This document shows positions 40,017 to 51,872 of a stretch of DNA of 64,000 nucleotides, one piece after another. The translations under genes and the position numbers were made by a program. This stretch comes from Providencia rettgeri. GTDB lineage: Bacteria; Pseudomonadota; Gammaproteobacteria; Enterobacterales; Enterobacteriaceae. Position 1 is the first letter of the stretch. Each line of letters starts with the position of its first letter. The DNA is taken from positions 2,728,001 through 2,792,000 of the forward strand of contig NZ_CP096258.1 of assembly GCF_023205015.1 (NCBI RefSeq). Direction: 5' to 3'. The notes under the pieces were generated by a model. That model was not told the DNA's origin and ran no database searches. It was given only the letters and a program-made list of their open reading frames with translations.

Positions 40017-42056
40017 GTGAAAAAGAACGCTGTACAAACCGCACGCCTAAGTTGGAATGACGAAGGCACCCCCATGTCTGAACAGTTTGCAGATATCTAT
40101 TTTTCTAACCAAAATGGCTTAGAAGAAGCTCGCCATGTTTTTTTGCAAGGAAATCATTTTCCTGGCCGTTTTGCTACGCACCCTTCTGCAACCTGTGTAA
40201 TTGCCGAAACAGGGTTTGGTACCGGTTTGAATTTTTTAGCATTGTGGCAATCTTTTAATCAATTTAAAGCCGCAAACCCCAATGCAACATTACAGCAATT
40301 GCATTTCATCAGCTTCGAAAAATACCCATTAACAAAAACAGATTTAATCGCAGCACATCACTGTTGGCCTGAACTTGCTGCCTTATCGCAATCCCTTTGT
40401 GATAGCTGGCCACAAGCTTTACCGGGTAACCAGCGGATCATATTAGAAAATGGCCATGTCATATTAGATTTATGGTTTGGCGATGTTAATGAGCACATTT
40501 CTTTACTGAAAAATAATTTAAACAATAAGATAGATGCATGGTTTTTAGATGGTTTTGCCCCCTCAAAAAATCCCGAAATGTGGAGTGAACAGCTGTTCAC
40601 TAACATGGCAAACTTAGCCCGCCTTAATGGGACTTTTGCCACATTTACCGTAGCAGGCGCGGTCAAGCGAGGCCTACAACAAGCTGGCTTCACCCTTAAA
40701 AAGGTCAAAGGCTTTGGCAACAAGCGAGAGATGTTAACGGGTGTATTAGCCGAAAAAGAAATTGATATCCCAACGCCTTGGTTTGCAAGACGAAAAGCAG
40801 ATAACCCAGCTGATGTCGCTATCATTGGTGGTGGGCTCGCCAGTTTAGCAGCGGCCTACGCCCTTCATCATCGCGGTGCAAAAGTTACCCTATATTGCCA
40901 AGACGTCCAAGTTGCGCAGAATGCTTCAGGTAATCGCCAAGGGGCTATTTACCCCTTACTCACTGGCACTAACGACCCCCTTGAACGCTTTTTTGTCAGC
41001 GCTTTCCCTTTTGCCTCTCGTTTTTATCATCAGCTGGCCAAACAAGGGCTCGCATTTGAAGGTCAATGGTGTGGTGTGAGCCAATTAGCCTATAACGACA
41101 AAGTGGCTCGCAAAATAGCAGGAATGTTAGAAACCGAGTGGCCGGCTGATTTTGCGATTGGTAAAAATCGTCAGCAACTGAGTGATATTTGCGGCGTTGA
41201 TGTCAACCATGATGGCATTCATTATGCTTCTGGAGGATGGCTGTGCCCTGCTCAACTGTGTGAGAGTTTGCAACAATATTTGCAACAACAGGGAGTCAAC
41301 TTCTGTTTTGAACATAGTGTCGTTGAATTAAAACAAACGGAACAAGATTGGCAGTTATTAATTGAAACGGCACAATACAAACAGCTAACACGTGTTCACT
41401 CAACAGTCATCATTGCTAATGGGCACAAGTTGCGCCAATTTACACAAACCGTTAATTTACCCATTTCACCTGTGCGTGGGCAAGTCAGCCATATTCCAAC
41501 CAATCATACGCTACAACAGCTGAAAAATGTTTTGTGTTTTGAAGGGTATTTAACGCCAGCCGATGCCTCTGGCGCGCAACATTGCTTAGGCGCTAGTTAT
41601 CAGCGTGAACGACTTGATTTAGATTATAGTGAGGAAGAACAACAAGGAAACCGCCAAAAACTGGTTGATAACCTACCCGATGTGACTTGGCCTAGGGATA
41701 TCGATATTTCCCAGCAACATTCACGCCAAGGTATTCGTTGTGTTATTCGTGACCACTTCCCTTTGGTAGGAAATGTGCCTGATTTCGAGCAACATTTGGC
41801 GCACTATCATGATTTACCGACTAAAATCGCCAAGCAACAGCCCATCGCCCTAGCGCCTGTTCACCCAAATTTATTTATTTTTGGTGCATTAGGGTCAAGA
41901 GGGTTATCAACCGCCCCACTTTGTGCAGAATTACTTGCCGCCCAAATTTTTGGGCAAGTGCTCCCATTTGACGATGAAACCCTTGCAGAACTCAACCCAA
42001 ACCGTTTTTGGGTAAGGAAATTATTATTAGGTCGCCCTATTAAACTCCCTTATTAA
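40017..42056 (+). CDS. mnmC: Bifunctional tRNA 5-methylaminomethyl-2-thiouridine synthesis protein MnmC
   Basis: MnmC (679 residues) finishes the wobble uridine-34 modification mnm5s2U. The C-terminal FAD-dependent oxidase removes the carboxymethyl group of cmnm5s2U, and the N-terminal methyltransferase then methylates the amine. The N-terminal domain (about 1-245) shows the SAM-binding [16 protein letters not shown] and [15 protein letters not shown]. The C-terminal domain starts with the FAD-binding [21 protein letters not shown] near residue 265 and ends [17 protein letters not shown]. The start is GTG. It is divergent from fabB and ends four bases before the convergent GNAT gene's stop. 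Confidence 0.96.
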   Translation: MKKNAVQTARLSWNDEGTPMSEQFADIYFSNQNGLEEARHVFLQGNHFPGRFATHPSATCVIAETGFGTGLNFLALWQSFNQFKAANPNATLQQLHFISFEKYPLTKTDLIAAHHCWPELAALSQSLCDSWPQALPGNQRIILENGHVILDLWFGDVNEHISLLKNNLNNKIDAWFLDGFAPSKNPEMWSEQLFTNMANLARLNGTFATFTVAGAVKRGLQQAGFTLKKVKGFGNKREMLTGVLAEKEIDIPTPWFARRKADNPADVAIIGGGLASLAAAYALHHRGAKVTLYCQDVQVAQNASGNRQGAIYPLLTGTNDPLERFFVSAFPFASRFYHQLAKQGLAFEGQWCGVSQLAYNDKVARKIAGMLETEWPADFAIGKNRQQLSDICGVDVNHDGIHYASGGWLCPAQLCESLQQYLQQQGVNFCFEHSVVELKQTEQDWQLLIETAQYKQLTRVHSTVIIANGHKLRQFTQTVNLPISPVRGQVSHIPTNHTLQQLKNVLCFEGYLTPADASGAQHCLGASYQRERLDLDYSEEEQQGNRQKLVDNLPDVTWPRDIDISQQHSRQGIRCVIRDHFPLVGNVPDFEQHLAHYHDLPTKIAKQQPIALAPVHPNLFIFGALGSRGLSTAPLCAELLAAQIFGQVLPFDDETLAELNPNRFWVRKLLLGRPIKLPY

Positions 42057-42060
42057 TACA

Positions 42061-42576
42061 TTAAGTTAATGAAATAGCCATTGCACAGCGGTCTTCAGCT
42101 GCAAACCCTGCATCGACCTCAGATTGTAAAATAGCCTGTAACTCGGTGGTTAGCTCATTAATTTCAAGAATTTTAAAACCTAAGCGTTGGTAATAAGGTG
42201 CATTCCAAGGCACATCACGGCAAGTGGTCAATGTCACTACCGTGATCTTGCGTGCCAAAGCGGCATCAAGAACCTGCTTAATCAACTTTTTACCCAGCCC
42301 CTGACCTTGCCATTGCTGGCAAACAGAAACCTCACAAATATGCAGGCTATGATGATGATTTTCAGCATTGATAAAGCCAATTGGTTCATCACAATCATTC
42401 ACCACAACCCATTCTAATTGCGCTGAAATAAAGCCGAGGTGGTCTTGCTCTGTTTGTCCCTCTCCCTCAGCAAGCCATTGATATTTTTCGACACTCGAGA
42501 ACGCCTGCCCTGCAGAAGCTTCTACAGCAGGAAGGTGCTTGGCATCAAAGGGGGTTGCTAAACGAATATTCGCCAT
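42061..42576 (-). CDS. GNAT family N-acetyltransferase
   Basis: A 171-residue GCN5-related acetyltransferase. Acetyl-CoA-binding motif A is CEVSVCQQWQGQGLGKKLIKQVLDAAL (the Q-x-x-G-x-G/A part at about residues 90-96), and motif B includes APYYQRLGFKILE. The acceptor substrate is unknown. Not part of the usual E. coli mnmC-yfcL junction, so it is an insertion in this lineage. The start MANIRLATPFD is a normal GNAT N-terminus. A terminator from yfcL separates it from the gene upstream. Confidence 0.85.
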   Translation of the reverse strand: MANIRLATPFDAKHLPAVEASAGQAFSSVEKYQWLAEGEGQTEQDHLGFISAQLEWVVVNDCDEPIGFINAENHHHSLHICEVSVCQQWQGQGLGKKLIKQVLDAALARKITVVTLTTCRDVPWNAPYYQRLGFKILEINELTTELQAILQSEVDAGFAAEDRCAMAISLT

Positions 42577-42606
42577 AATGTTTACCTACAACAAAATTTA
42601 GCTAAC

Positions 42607-42630
42607 AAAAAAGCGGGTTTCCCCGCTTTT
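42607..42630 (-). terminator. Terminator of epmC-yfcL
   Basis: On the minus strand GCGGG pairs with CCCGC (42622-42626 with 42613-42617) in an A/T-flanked stem with a four-base loop. A run of six T residues follows. It lies about 20 bases past the yfcL stop. Confidence 0.85.
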
Positions 42631-42649
42631 CATGCAGAACTCTATAAAA

Positions 42650-42922
42650 TTAAATTGCGTTATTTAATAAGTTTTTCCACATATCTAATACCAATACTTG
42701 GTCTGGTGGCGTCAATTCGCCTGCTTTGATGGCATTTTGAATACTGACTTCAACACGTTGGTATAATGCTTCAGAACTGGTTTCGTTTTCTTCTTCCAGT
42801 TCAGCTACAGCAAGGGTTAAGTGACCACGCAAATAGCCGCCAGCGAAGAGCTCATCATCACTCGCGTGTTCAACCATATCATCAATTTTCGTTAGTATGC
42901 GTGTTTCTAAATCCGCAAGCAT
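42650..42922 (-). CDS. yfcL: YfcL family protein
   Basis: A 90-residue, acidic cytoplasmic protein matching E. coli YfcL, with the conserved [23 protein letters not shown] block, a variable Glu-rich linker, and the ending [11 protein letters not shown]. No biochemical function is established. It follows epmC by 28 bases on the same strand and precedes a terminator, so it is the last gene of a short epmC-yfcL unit. Confidence 0.92.
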   Translation of the reverse strand: MLADLETRILTKIDDMVEHASDDELFAGGYLRGHLTLAVAELEEENETSSEALYQRVEVSIQNAIKAGELTPPDQVLVLDMWKNLLNNAI

Positions 42923-42950
42923 GCTTAATCCTTACTATATTGTGTGTTCA

Positions 42951-43499
42951 TTAGGCAAAAATATCTTCCGGGTAAGGAAAAGCTTCTGCACAAAGAGGTG
43001 GCGTATTGTAAAACAATTGTAACGCATTAATAAAGCGTAATGGGCGCTCAGGGATGCCATTTTCTAAATAAAGCATCACTTGGGCATGAACTTTGCGCAT
43101 AAACGCAATGCGGTCAGGCTCAAAATCCCCTTCTAAGTTGTCACAACTGACATTAAATGGAATGCCAACAGCAACACAAAACAACCAATCAAGTGCTTGA
43201 GGTTTGATTTCCACCACTTCAAACTCACACTGTGTTTTTTCATCTCGCCCATCAGGGCAATACCAATAGCCGTAATCAACTTGTTGGCGCCTTGCTTCCC
43301 CTGCGATACACCAATGTGAGATTTCATGTAATCCACTGGTGAAAAAGCCGTGTGCGAATACAATTCGGTGATAAGGCACAGCCTCATCTGCGGGTAAATA
43401 AATGGGTTCATCATCCCCTTTTACCAGCCTAGTGTTATATGTCACACCAAAGCATTCATCAAAGATATTGATTAGATCCTGATAATTATGTGTACTCAT
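42951..43499 (-). CDS. epmC: Elongation factor P hydroxylase EpmC
   Basis: EpmC (formerly YfcM; 182 residues) hydroxylates the beta-lysylated lysine of elongation factor P, the last step of its modification. Segments that match E. coli EpmC are NTRLVKGDDEPIYLPADEAVPYHRIVFAHGFF, the metal-binding HEISHWCIAGEARR, and DYGYWYCPDGRDEKTQ, PFNVSCDNLEGDFEPDR. The HEISHW histidines, with the conserved Glu, are likely iron ligands. It is encoded between yfcA and yfcL as in E. coli. Confidence 0.96.
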   Translation of the reverse strand: MSTHNYQDLINIFDECFGVTYNTRLVKGDDEPIYLPADEAVPYHRIVFAHGFFTSGLHEISHWCIAGEARRQQVDYGYWYCPDGRDEKTQCEFEVVEIKPQALDWLFCVAVGIPFNVSCDNLEGDFEPDRIAFMRKVHAQVMLYLENGIPERPLRFINALQLFYNTPPLCAEAFPYPEDIFA

Positions 43500-43516
43500 G
43501 AATAATTTAAATCATC

Positions 43517-44332
43517 TTAAAATAATGAGAGAAACCAAGCTTTAATCACGTCACCATGGCTATCATGGAGTAATTTAATACTCATCAGCAACGAAATCAC
43601 CACGATCATCGGCCTGATCAGTTTCTGTCCTTTGGTTAATACCAAACGCGCACCTAAGCGAGCGCCAACCATTTGGCCAATTAGCATAACAAAACCTAAT
43701 GCCCAAAGAACATGACCCCCGATAATAAAAAACACTAAAGAGCCGAAATTAGAGGCAAAATTAAGTAACTTCGCATGTGCAGTGGCTTTGGCAAGGTTAT
43801 AGCCAAGCAACAAAACATAACCTAACGCTAAAAATGAACCGGTTCCGGGACCAAATGCTCCATCATAAAAACCCAGAGTCATCCCAATTGCCACCCCGAA
43901 AAATGGCATACTAATACGTTGTTGGCGGTCTTGCACACCAATTGATGGCGTTAATAAAAAGTATAAACCGACACAAATCACCAAAATAGGCAACAGTTGT
44001 TTTAAGAACGCAGTGTCAATCATTTGAATGACAATCGCACCCAACATGGCGCCAATCATCGTCATAATGAACGGAAACAGTTGTTCTCGTAAATCTATTG
44101 CTTTACGCCTGACGAAATAGAGTGTTGAAGAGAACGAACCGCCAACCGCTTGCAATTTATTGGTCGCTAAAGCTTCAACAGGCGTTATTCCTACAGATAA
44201 CAGGGCAGGGATCGTTAATAGCCCCCCGCCACCAGCGATAGAGTCAATAAACCCTGCAAACAGCGCAACAAAGAAGAGTAAAGCATAAACTTCAGGTGCA
44301 ACGGCAGTTAGCCAATCCATTTTACTATCCAA
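43517..44332 (-). CDS. yfcA: TauE/SafE family membrane transporter YfcA
   Basis: A 271-residue inner-membrane protein with eight helices. The N-terminal motif LFAGFIDSIAGGGGLLTIPALL and its internal counterpart MTLGFYDGAFGPGTGSFLALGYV are the paired TauE/SafE signatures; the family moves sulfonates, sulfite or organic anions. It matches E. coli YfcA throughout (ATAHAKLLN, LVLTKGQKLIRPMIV). Substrate unknown. An alternative ATG lies four codons in. In E. coli mepA follows upstream before aroC; it is absent here. Confidence 0.92.
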   Translation of the reverse strand: MDSKMDWLTAVAPEVYALLFFVALFAGFIDSIAGGGGLLTIPALLSVGITPVEALATNKLQAVGGSFSSTLYFVRRKAIDLREQLFPFIMTMIGAMLGAIVIQMIDTAFLKQLLPILVICVGLYFLLTPSIGVQDRQQRISMPFFGVAIGMTLGFYDGAFGPGTGSFLALGYVLLLGYNLAKATAHAKLLNFASNFGSLVFFIIGGHVLWALGFVMLIGQMVGARLGARLVLTKGQKLIRPMIVVISLLMSIKLLHDSHGDVIKAWFLSLF

Positions 44333-44445
44333 AAAGAAGAAATATCATGATGTTGATGTGAATATATCGCCAATCAGATTTGGTAATATCACAACCTAGA
44401 TGAGGTATTTTTAGGAGGCTTCATCCGAACCTTCATCATTAACAA

Positions 44446-44464
44446 AGCGACCTTATAGGCCGCT
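44446..44464 (-). terminator. Possible terminator of aroC
   Basis: On the minus strand AGCGGCC pairs with GGTCGCT (one mismatch) around a five-base loop. It is followed by TTGTT. It lies 32 bases past the aroC stop. Confidence 0.45.
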
Positions 44465-44496
44465 CAGTTGTCACTACATAAACACAGTAAAAACAG

Positions 44497-45585
44497 TTAC
44501 TCAAACGGTTCCATTACTGGTGTCACATCCGCACATTGGCCTCGATGACGTAAATAGTGGTCCATCAGGACAATCGCCATCATCGCTTCTGCAATTGGTA
44601 CCGCGCGAATGCCTACACAAGGGTCATGACGCCCTTTGGTGATCATTTCAACTTCTTCACCATCACGGTTTAATGTTTTACCTGAAACGGTAATACTGGA
44701 TGTCGGTTTTAACGCAATATGCGCAATAATCGGCTGGCTGCTGCTAATACCACCTAAAATGCCGCCTGCATGGTTTGAGGTGAAACCATTACGGGTAATT
44801 TCATCACGATTTTCACTACCTTTAAGCGCAATAACCCCGAAACCATCACCAATTTCCACCCCTTTCACAGCATTAATACTCATTAACGCATGAGCGAGAT
44901 CGGCATCTAAACGGTCAAATACCGGCTCACCTAAGCCCGCAGGGACATGCTCTGCAACGACGGTAATTTTAGCACCAATCGAATCACCTTCTTTCTTTAA
45001 ACCACGCAATAATTCGTCAAGTGCGTCTAACTTGCTTGGATCGGGACAGAAAAATGGGTTTTCTTCGACAATTGACCAGTCTTTAATTTCACAAGCGACT
45101 GACCCCATTTGCGTTAAACAACCATGAATTTGCACACCGAGCTTTTCTTGTAAATATTTTTTCGCAATCGCACCTGCTGCAACGCGCATGGCTGTTTCAC
45201 GTGCTGATGAACGACCACCACCACGGTAATCACGCTGGCCATATTTTTGTTCGTAAGTGTAATCCGCATGGCCGGGCCTAAATACATCTTTAATCGCGCC
45301 ATAATCCTGCGAGCGTTGATCGGTGTTTTCGATTAATAACCCAATACTGGTGCCCGTAGTAACACCATTAAACACACCAGATAAGATTTTGACTTGGTCA
45401 GGCTCCCGACGCGCTGTCGTATAACGCGATGTTCCTGGACGACGACGGTCTAAATCTTTTTGTAAATCTGCTTCTGTCAGTGCTAAGCCTGGGGGAACCC
45501 CATCGACGATGCAACCTAATGCAACCCCGTGTGACTCACCAAATGTGGTTACGCGGAAAAGTTGCCCAATTGAATTTCCTGCCAT
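44497..45585 (-). CDS. aroC: Chorismate synthase AroC
   Basis: AroC (362 residues) converts 5-enolpyruvylshikimate-3-phosphate to chorismate, using reduced FMN without net redox change. Family signatures are [19 protein letters not shown] near the N-terminus, RRGP-like [18 protein letters not shown], and [26 protein letters not shown]; the catalytic His in FGESHG is present. It lies 115 bases downstream of prmB on the same strand, a common operon arrangement. Confidence 0.98.
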   Translation of the reverse strand: MAGNSIGQLFRVTTFGESHGVALGCIVDGVPPGLALTEADLQKDLDRRRPGTSRYTTARREPDQVKILSGVFNGVTTGTSIGLLIENTDQRSQDYGAIKDVFRPGHADYTYEQKYGQRDYRGGGRSSARETAMRVAAGAIAKKYLQEKLGVQIHGCLTQMGSVACEIKDWSIVEENPFFCPDPSKLDALDELLRGLKKEGDSIGAKITVVAEHVPAGLGEPVFDRLDADLAHALMSINAVKGVEIGDGFGVIALKGSENRDEITRNGFTSNHAGGILGGISSSQPIIAHIALKPTSSITVSGKTLNRDGEEVEMITKGRHDPCVGIRAVPIAEAMMAIVLMDHYLRHRGQCADVTPVMEPFE

Positions 45586-45700
45586 CGGAGTTTCCTATTC
45601 TAAGCCATTCTTGTTTTACTAAGAATTTTGGTTGTTAATTATTATATCGTTGTGTCGTTATTATTGATTACATGATCTTGAAACATCACGCAACTGTTGA

Positions 45701-46633
45701 TTAATCGATATAAAGCTCAAAATGTGCGTGGTGCTCGACAAGTTGTTCACGCGTTAACATAAACACCCCGTCACCACCGTATTCAAAGTCTAACCAAATA
45801 AATGGAATTTCAGGATATTGTTCAATCAGATGAACCATACTGTTACCCACTTCGCACACTAACACGCCTTCTTCTGTCAGAAAACGCGGTGCATTGGCTA
45901 AGATACGACGCACCAGTTTCAAACCATCACTTCCAGCGGCTAGTGCTAGCTCAGGCTCAACACGGAATTCTTCTGGTAAATCGTCCATATCTTCCGCATC
46001 CACATACGGAGGATTAGTGACAATTAAATCGTATTTAACCTCTGGCATTTCCCTGAATAAATCCGAACGGATAGGGATCACTCGATGCTCCAAACCATGA
46101 TTGGCGATATTCTGCTCAGCAACGCTTAGCACATCACTTGAAATATCAACCGCATCGACTTCTGCATCAGGGAATTCATACGCACAAGCAATCGCAATAC
46201 AACCACTTCCTGTACATAAATCAAGAATGGTTTGTGGTTCATCCGCCACTAAGCCAACAAAATGGTTATTGATTAATTCACCAATTGGCGAACGTGGGAT
46301 AAGCACGCGCTCATCAACATAAAACTCATGGCCACAGAACCATGAGCGATTAGTCAGGTATGCGACTGGAATACGCTCATTAATACGGCGCAAAACACGC
46401 TCAATAATGCGGTGGCGTTCCGTTGGCGTTAGGCGTGAGGTTAACAGCTCATCGGGCAGGTCTAGAGGCAGGTAAAGTGTTGGTAACACCAATTGTAGCG
46501 CCTCATCCCATGGGTTATCTGTACCGTGGCCATAGTACACATTGGCTGCATTAAAGCGGCTCATCGTCCAACGTAAAATATCTTGAATGGTATGAAGTTC
46601 TGCAACGGCTTCATCAACGAAAATCTTTTCCAA
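45701..46633 (-). CDS. prmB: Ribosomal protein uL3 glutamine methyltransferase PrmB
   Basis: PrmB (310 residues) methylates Gln150 of ribosomal protein L3 (uL3). The HemK-type substrate motif NPPY ([14 protein letters not shown]) and the SAM-binding [20 protein letters not shown] identify an N5-glutamine methyltransferase; the N-terminal region ([28 protein letters not shown]) is specific to PrmB. It lies upstream of aroC. In E. coli smrB is divergent next to it; here the hut cluster intervenes. Confidence 0.96.
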   Translation of the reverse strand: MEKIFVDEAVAELHTIQDILRWTMSRFNAANVYYGHGTDNPWDEALQLVLPTLYLPLDLPDELLTSRLTPTERHRIIERVLRRINERIPVAYLTNRSWFCGHEFYVDERVLIPRSPIGELINNHFVGLVADEPQTILDLCTGSGCIAIACAYEFPDAEVDAVDISSDVLSVAEQNIANHGLEHRVIPIRSDLFREMPEVKYDLIVTNPPYVDAEDMDDLPEEFRVEPELALAAGSDGLKLVRRILANAPRFLTEEGVLVCEVGNSMVHLIEQYPEIPFIWLDFEYGGDGVFMLTREQLVEHHAHFELYID

Positions 46634-46777
46634 GAAGGGGTTCTCCAGCCTGTATTTTGAAAGGGAATATATGAATAACTAAAGTTTGCCACGAAGTGAA
46701 AGACAAATCAGCAGATTAATGTAATAAAATTTGCCAAGGGGATCGGCTCATCGCGCTTATTAATGCATGTTTTGACG

Positions 46778-46808
46778 TAAAAACGCCCTTTATTTAGCTA
46801 AAGGGCGT
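46778..46808 (-). terminator. Terminator of the hutUH-transporter operon
   Basis: On the minus strand a perfect ten-base-pair stem ACGCCCTTTA/TAAAGGGCGT (46799-46808 with 46783-46792) has a six-base loop and five T residues after it. It lies about 36 bases past the permease stop. Confidence 0.85.
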
Positions 46809-46844
46809 GAGGAAAATAACAAGTTCAGCAAAGAAGCAACAATA

Positions 46845-48236
46845 TTAGCTTTCGTTTTGCAGTACGATTTCCGCCTCTTTCACAGGTTTTTTTACCCAAA
46901 GTGCGTAGGCGATAGTCAGTAATACTAACCAAACAATGCCTACATAGAGTGCAATTCGTGTTGATTCAAAATACCCCAAGACACCAAAAACAAACACCAT
47001 AAATGCAATGGCTAAAATAGGAGCGACAGGCCACATCGGTACAGGGAATTTTAATTGGCTAATTTCTTCTGGCGACATTTTTTTGCGCATTGCAAACTGT
47101 GACAGTAAAATCATCAACCATACCCAAATCGTCGCGAACGTCGCAATTGACGCAATCACCACAAACACATCGTCAGGAATGACATAGTTCAATACTACGC
47201 CCACCAGTAATACCGCGACCATCACTAATACCGTCATCCAAGGCACGCCGTTTTTTGTCAGCTTGGTAAAGGCTTTTGGTGCTTGTCCTTCATGTGCCAT
47301 GCCATACATCATACGCCCTGCACCAAAGATATCGCTGTTAATTGCCGAAATTGCTGCTGTGATCACCACAATATTTAAGATATTCGCTGCAGATTGAATA
47401 CCTAAGCTATCGAAGATCTGCACAAATGGACTACCTTGCTGCCCAATTTGGTTCCATGGATAAATACACATCAAGACAAATAACGTCAGGACATAGAACA
47501 ATAAGATACGAATTGGCACCGCATTAATCGCTCTTGGGATCGTGGTTTCAGGGTTTTTCGCTTCACTCGCGGTAATACCAATAACTTCAATTCCCCCGAA
47601 CGCAAACATCACCACCGCAAAGGATGCAATCACCCCACCAATACCATTTGGCATAAACCCATCGTGAATAAATAAGTTTGATACCCCAACCGCATGGTCT
47701 GCAGCTTGGCCAAAACCAAACATCATAATGGCGGCACCACCGACAATCATTGCAATAATCGCAATAACTTTAATGATTGACAGCCAAAACTCCATTTCAC
47801 CGAAGGTTTTCACGTGACATAGGTTTATCGCACCAATAAAGAAAATAATGCTTAACACCCAGATCCACTGTGCAACCTCTGGAAACCACAGCTTCATATA
47901 AACACCAAATGCCGTCACGTCCGCCAAGCAAACAATAAGCATTTCAAAAACATAGGTCCAACCCGCAAAAAAACCGGCTCTCGGCCCTAAATAATGGCTG
48001 GCATACTGTGAGAACGACCCCGCAAGTGGTCGATGAACCGCCATTTCACCCAGTGCTCTCATAACCATAAACACTGCGGCACCGCCGATAATATAGGCGA
48101 GCAATACCGCGGGACCCGCGGTTTCTATTGCTTTCGCTGAACCATAAAACAAACCTGTACCAATCGCAGAACCTAAAGCCATAAATCGAATGTGGCGCGC
48201 AGAAAGCCCTCGCGCAAGTTGTGATGTGCTTTGCAT
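46845..48236 (-). CDS. hutT: Amino acid permease of the hut operon (probable histidine transporter)
   Basis: A 463-residue, 12-helix permease of the amino acid transporter (AAT/APC) family. The N-terminal [31 protein letters not shown] and the [17 protein letters not shown] motif are typical and closest to the ProY/HutT type. It is the last gene of the hutU-hutH operon, 89 bases after hutH, before a strong terminator, so histidine (possibly urocanate) is the likely substrate. Substrate specificity is inferred from context, not residues. Confidence 0.85.
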   Translation of the reverse strand: MQSTSQLARGLSARHIRFMALGSAIGTGLFYGSAKAIETAGPAVLLAYIIGGAAVFMVMRALGEMAVHRPLAGSFSQYASHYLGPRAGFFAGWTYVFEMLIVCLADVTAFGVYMKLWFPEVAQWIWVLSIIFFIGAINLCHVKTFGEMEFWLSIIKVIAIIAMIVGGAAIMMFGFGQAADHAVGVSNLFIHDGFMPNGIGGVIASFAVVMFAFGGIEVIGITASEAKNPETTIPRAINAVPIRILLFYVLTLFVLMCIYPWNQIGQQGSPFVQIFDSLGIQSAANILNIVVITAAISAINSDIFGAGRMMYGMAHEGQAPKAFTKLTKNGVPWMTVLVMVAVLLVGVVLNYVIPDDVFVVIASIATFATIWVWLMILLSQFAMRKKMSPEEISQLKFPVPMWPVAPILAIAFMVFVFGVLGYFESTRIALYVGIVWLVLLTIAYALWVKKPVKEAEIVLQNES

Positions 48237-48325
48237 GATTTATCCTTCGTATTATTTTATTGTCGTGCAGATAAATACTTCAGGCGGCCAGTACATTGCC
48301 GGCCACCTTTTATTTGCTTGATATA

Positions 48326-49858
48326 TTAGTTAGGGAAGACTGCGCCAGCCTTGAAGAGCGCAGACAGTTTATATTGGTTAATTAAATTAATTGCCGCTTC
48401 AATATCAGGGGCAAAATAACGGTCTTTATCATAGTAAGTCACTTGATCACGTAATGTTTTACGTGCTTTTTCCAAGGTTTCACTCGACTTCAAACCTTCA
48501 CGGAAATCCATACCCTGACACGCAGAAAGCCATTCAATGGCTAAAATACCCGTGACATTCTTTGCCATCTCCCATAATCGACGCCCCGCTGCAGGTGCCA
48601 TCGAAACATGGTCTTCTTGGTTAGCCGACGTTGGTAGGCTATCGACACTTGAAGGATGGGCTAATGCTTTGTTTTCACTGGCTAATGCAGCGGCCGTCAC
48701 TTGGGCTATCATAAAACCTGAGTTCACGCCCCCATTATTCACTAAGAACGGTGGCAACTGCGACATGTGGGTATCCATCAATAATGCAATGCGACGTTCG
48801 GATAACGCACCAATTTCCGCTAACGCAAGCGCAATATTATCTGCCGCCATCGCAACAGGCTCTGCATGGAAATTACCGCCCGAAATAATATCGCCATTAT
48901 CAGTAAAGACTAATGGGTTATCTGACACCGCATTGGATTCAATTAATATCACTTCAGCTGCTTGACGAATTTGAGTTAAACAAGCCCCCATGACTTGTGG
49001 TTGGCAACGTAATGAATACGGATCTTGCACTTTCACACAGTTCTCATGGGACTTCGCCAATTCACTCGTCGGTGATAAAATATCACGGAACATCGCCGCA
49101 ACATCAATTTGCCCTTTTTGCCCTCGAACTTCTTGCACGCGTGCATCGAACGGTTTACGAGAGCCCAGTGTGGCTTCAACACTCAGCGCTCCACAGACAA
49201 TGCCAGATAGCAGCAATTTTTCTGCTTCAAATAACCCTTTTAGTGCAAAAGCGGTGGAAGTTTGCGTCCCATTTAATAATGCCAAGCCTTCTTTCGCTTC
49301 TAATTTCAGGGGCTTTAACCCAGCCTTTTCAAGGGCTTTTTTCGCTGAAATCCATTTACCTTCAACGCGTGCTTTACCCTCACCTAATAAAATCAAGCTC
49401 ATATGCGCTAATGGCGCTAAGTCGCCAGAAGCCCCCACTGAGCCCTTAGCCGGTATAAATGGATAAACTTGCGCATTCACTAATGCAATCAGGGCATTAA
49501 TGACTTCAAGGCGAATACCAGAGAAACCGCGAGCCAAACTATTAATTTTGAGCACCATGATTAAACGCACGAGGTCATCATCTAACGGCTCGCCAACACC
49601 CGCTGCGTGAGACATCACAATAGAGCGTTGTAATGATTGCAAATCTTTAGTCGCGATGCGGGTATTGGCAAGTAAACCAAACCCCGTATTGATACCATAA
49701 GCGGTTCTATCTTCCTCAATAATTTTATTTACTGTCGCGACACTTTTTTCAATCGCCGTATGCGCTTTTTTGTCTAAAGAGACAGTTACTGCTTGCTGGA
49801 AAACAACGCGTAAGTCTTCGAGTGTCATTTTTCCTGGGTGAATAGTTAACTTAGTCAT
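48326..49858 (-). CDS. hutH: Histidine ammonia-lyase HutH
   Basis: HutH (510 residues) removes ammonia from L-histidine to give trans-urocanate, the first step of histidine use. The Ala-Ser-Gly triad that cyclises to the MIO cofactor is at residues 143-145 ([15 protein letters not shown]), exactly the usual place. Also seen are [12 protein letters not shown] and the SREDQVS-like [17 protein letters not shown]. The ATG at 49858 follows AAGGAG at eight bases; the in-frame GTG at 49867 lies inside that site. It follows hutU in an operon that ends with a permease. Confidence 0.97.
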   Translation of the reverse strand: MTKLTIHPGKMTLEDLRVVFQQAVTVSLDKKAHTAIEKSVATVNKIIEEDRTAYGINTGFGLLANTRIATKDLQSLQRSIVMSHAAGVGEPLDDDLVRLIMVLKINSLARGFSGIRLEVINALIALVNAQVYPFIPAKGSVGASGDLAPLAHMSLILLGEGKARVEGKWISAKKALEKAGLKPLKLEAKEGLALLNGTQTSTAFALKGLFEAEKLLLSGIVCGALSVEATLGSRKPFDARVQEVRGQKGQIDVAAMFRDILSPTSELAKSHENCVKVQDPYSLRCQPQVMGACLTQIRQAAEVILIESNAVSDNPLVFTDNGDIISGGNFHAEPVAMAADNIALALAEIGALSERRIALLMDTHMSQLPPFLVNNGGVNSGFMIAQVTAAALASENKALAHPSSVDSLPTSANQEDHVSMAPAAGRRLWEMAKNVTGILAIEWLSACQGMDFREGLKSSETLEKARKTLRDQVTYYDKDRYFAPDIEAAINLINQYKLSALFKAGAVFPN

Positions 49859-49870
49859 TAATGGCACTCC

Positions 49871-51550
49871 TTAACGTGTTTTAATCATTGGTAAATTAAG
49901 ATTTTTTTCTTGCGCACAGGCAATCGCGATGTCATAGCCCGCATCAGCATGGCGCATGACACCAGTTGCCGGGTCATTGTGCAATACTCGAGCAATACGC
50001 TCTGCAGCTTCATCCGTTCCATCACACACAATCACTACCCCTGAGTGCTGAGAGAAGCCCATGCCTACGCCACCACCGTGATGTAAAGACACCCACGTCG
50101 CACCACTGGCTGTATTTAATAACGCATTGAGTAACGGCCAGTCTGAAACAGCATCAGAGCCATCTTTCATAGATTCTGTTTCTCGATTTGGGCTTGCTAC
50201 TGAACCTGAGTCTAGGTGGTCACGGCCGATAACAATTGGAGCCGAAACCTCGCCGCTTCTGACCATCTCATTGAATGCTAAACCTAATTTAGCGCGATCC
50301 CCAAGCCCGACCCAACAGATACGCGCTGGCAAACCTTGAAAGCTGATCCGCTCACGCGCCATATCCAACCAGCGGTGCAAGTGCTTATCATCCGGTAGCA
50401 GTTCTTTTACTTTTGCATCCGTTTTATAGATATCTTCAGGATCCCCTGATAACGCGACCCAACGGAATGGGCCAACACCACGGCAAAATAGCGGACGGAT
50501 ATAAGCCGGTACGAAACCGGGGAAATCAAACGCATTTTCGACGCCCATTTCCAATGCCATTTGGCGAATATTGTTCCCATAATCAAAGGTGGGGATCCCT
50601 TGCTGTTTGAATGCCAGCATCGCTTTAACGTGTTCCGCCATGGATTTTTTTGCCGCTAACGCGGTGGCTTGCGGGTCTTGTACACTGCGTTCACGGTACT
50701 CTTCCCAGCTCATCCCAATTGGCAAATAACCATTCAATGGGTCATGAGCACTTGTCTGATCGGTCACCATATCCGGTTTTACACCACGTTTGACAAGCTC
50801 AGGAAGAACTTCAGCGGCATTCGCACACAGTGCGATAGAAATGGCTTTTCCTTCCGATGTGTATTTTTTAAGGCGCGCTAACGCATCATCAAGGTCGGTC
50901 GCTTGTTCATCCACATAATGGGTTCTTAAGCGGAAGTCGATGCGGCTTTGTTGACATTCAATATTCAAAGAACACGCACCCGCCAGTGTCGCAGCAAGAG
51001 GTTGCGCCCCTCCCATACCACCTAAACCTGCGGTAAGTACCCAGCGCCCGGTTAAATCACCGTTAAAGTGCTGACGAGCGGCTTCAACAAAGGTTTCATA
51101 GGTTCCTTGCACAATGCCTTGGCTGCCGATGTAAATCCAGCTACCTGCGGTCATTTGCCCATACATGGCGAGGCCTTTCGCATCCAACTCATTAAAATGT
51201 TCCCAGTTTGCCCAATGTGGCACTATATTTGAGTTGGCGATTAAAACACGCGGAGCATTTTCATGGGTTTTAAAAACGCCGACAGGCTTACCTGACTGAA
51301 CCAACAGTGTTTCATCGCTCTCGAGCTGTTTCAGGGACTCAACAATTTGGTCATAACATTGCCAATTCCGTGCCGCACGCCCAATGCCACCATAGACCAC
51401 TAATTCATGAGGGTTTTCTGCAACATCCGGGTCAAGGTTATTCATTAACATACGTAATGGGGCTTCAGTGAGCCAACTTTTGGCACTTAATGTGCTCCCC
51501 CGCGGCGCCCTAATTTCGATATTTCGATATTTATTATTCAGTCCTGTCAC
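49871..51550 (-). CDS. hutU: Urocanate hydratase HutU
   Basis: HutU (559 residues) hydrates urocanate to imidazolonepropionate with a tightly bound NAD. Family features are the N-terminal [32 protein letters not shown], the NAD-binding [24 protein letters not shown], the catalytic Cys region [22 protein letters not shown] and the C-terminal [19 protein letters not shown]. The start is GTG after GAGGG. It leads the hutU-hutH-permease operon; a perfect TGTATATACA operator lies 59 bases upstream. Confidence 0.97.
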   Translation of the reverse strand: MTGLNNKYRNIEIRAPRGSTLSAKSWLTEAPLRMLMNNLDPDVAENPHELVVYGGIGRAARNWQCYDQIVESLKQLESDETLLVQSGKPVGVFKTHENAPRVLIANSNIVPHWANWEHFNELDAKGLAMYGQMTAGSWIYIGSQGIVQGTYETFVEAARQHFNGDLTGRWVLTAGLGGMGGAQPLAATLAGACSLNIECQQSRIDFRLRTHYVDEQATDLDDALARLKKYTSEGKAISIALCANAAEVLPELVKRGVKPDMVTDQTSAHDPLNGYLPIGMSWEEYRERSVQDPQATALAAKKSMAEHVKAMLAFKQQGIPTFDYGNNIRQMALEMGVENAFDFPGFVPAYIRPLFCRGVGPFRWVALSGDPEDIYKTDAKVKELLPDDKHLHRWLDMARERISFQGLPARICWVGLGDRAKLGLAFNEMVRSGEVSAPIVIGRDHLDSGSVASPNRETESMKDGSDAVSDWPLLNALLNTASGATWVSLHHGGGVGMGFSQHSGVVIVCDGTDEAAERIARVLHNDPATGVMRHADAGYDIAIACAQEKNLNLPMIKTR

Positions 51551-51872
51551 TTGTATACCCTCTTTTATCTGTCCATTAACGACCTTTTACTGTTCTTATA
51601 GATATAGTTGTATATACATGTAGGATCAATCAATCTTTTAACATAAAGATTAAAAAAATGTGACATAAAGATATTTTTGTTTAGATAAAACAATTAGATA
51701 AAAAACAAGATTGATATTTTGGTGTGTTTTCTTTATTCTAAATATGCCTACCAAGTCACATTTAATTTACAATAAATTCACACCAAATGGGTATGGAAGA
51801 GAATAGCTCGATACGATAAGCGGAAAATAGGTTGTATATCATTCCGCCCATATATTTACGTGGTGAAATAAC
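51551..51872. other. hutU promoter region (hutC-hutU gap)
   Basis: 322 bases, very AT-rich. It holds the HutC-type operator at 51609-51618 and, on the minus strand, an AAATGTGA half-site at 51757-51764 that could belong to a CRP site although the second half is poor. No gene is seen. Confidence 0.6.
51609..51618. promoter_or_regulatory. HutC operator upstream of hutU
   Basis: TGTATATACA is a perfect palindrome fitting the TGTA-N2-TACA core bound by HutC repressors. It lies 59 bases before the hutU start. An identical copy lies upstream of hutI. Confidence 0.75.

Noticed and set aside
48537..49466. Several long antisense frames across hutH
   Set aside because: They are shadows of a conserved enzyme gene with all catalytic motifs.
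51720..51780. Possible CRP site before hutU
   Set aside because: Only one good half-site (AAATGTGA) is present; the second half does not match, so no feature was called.
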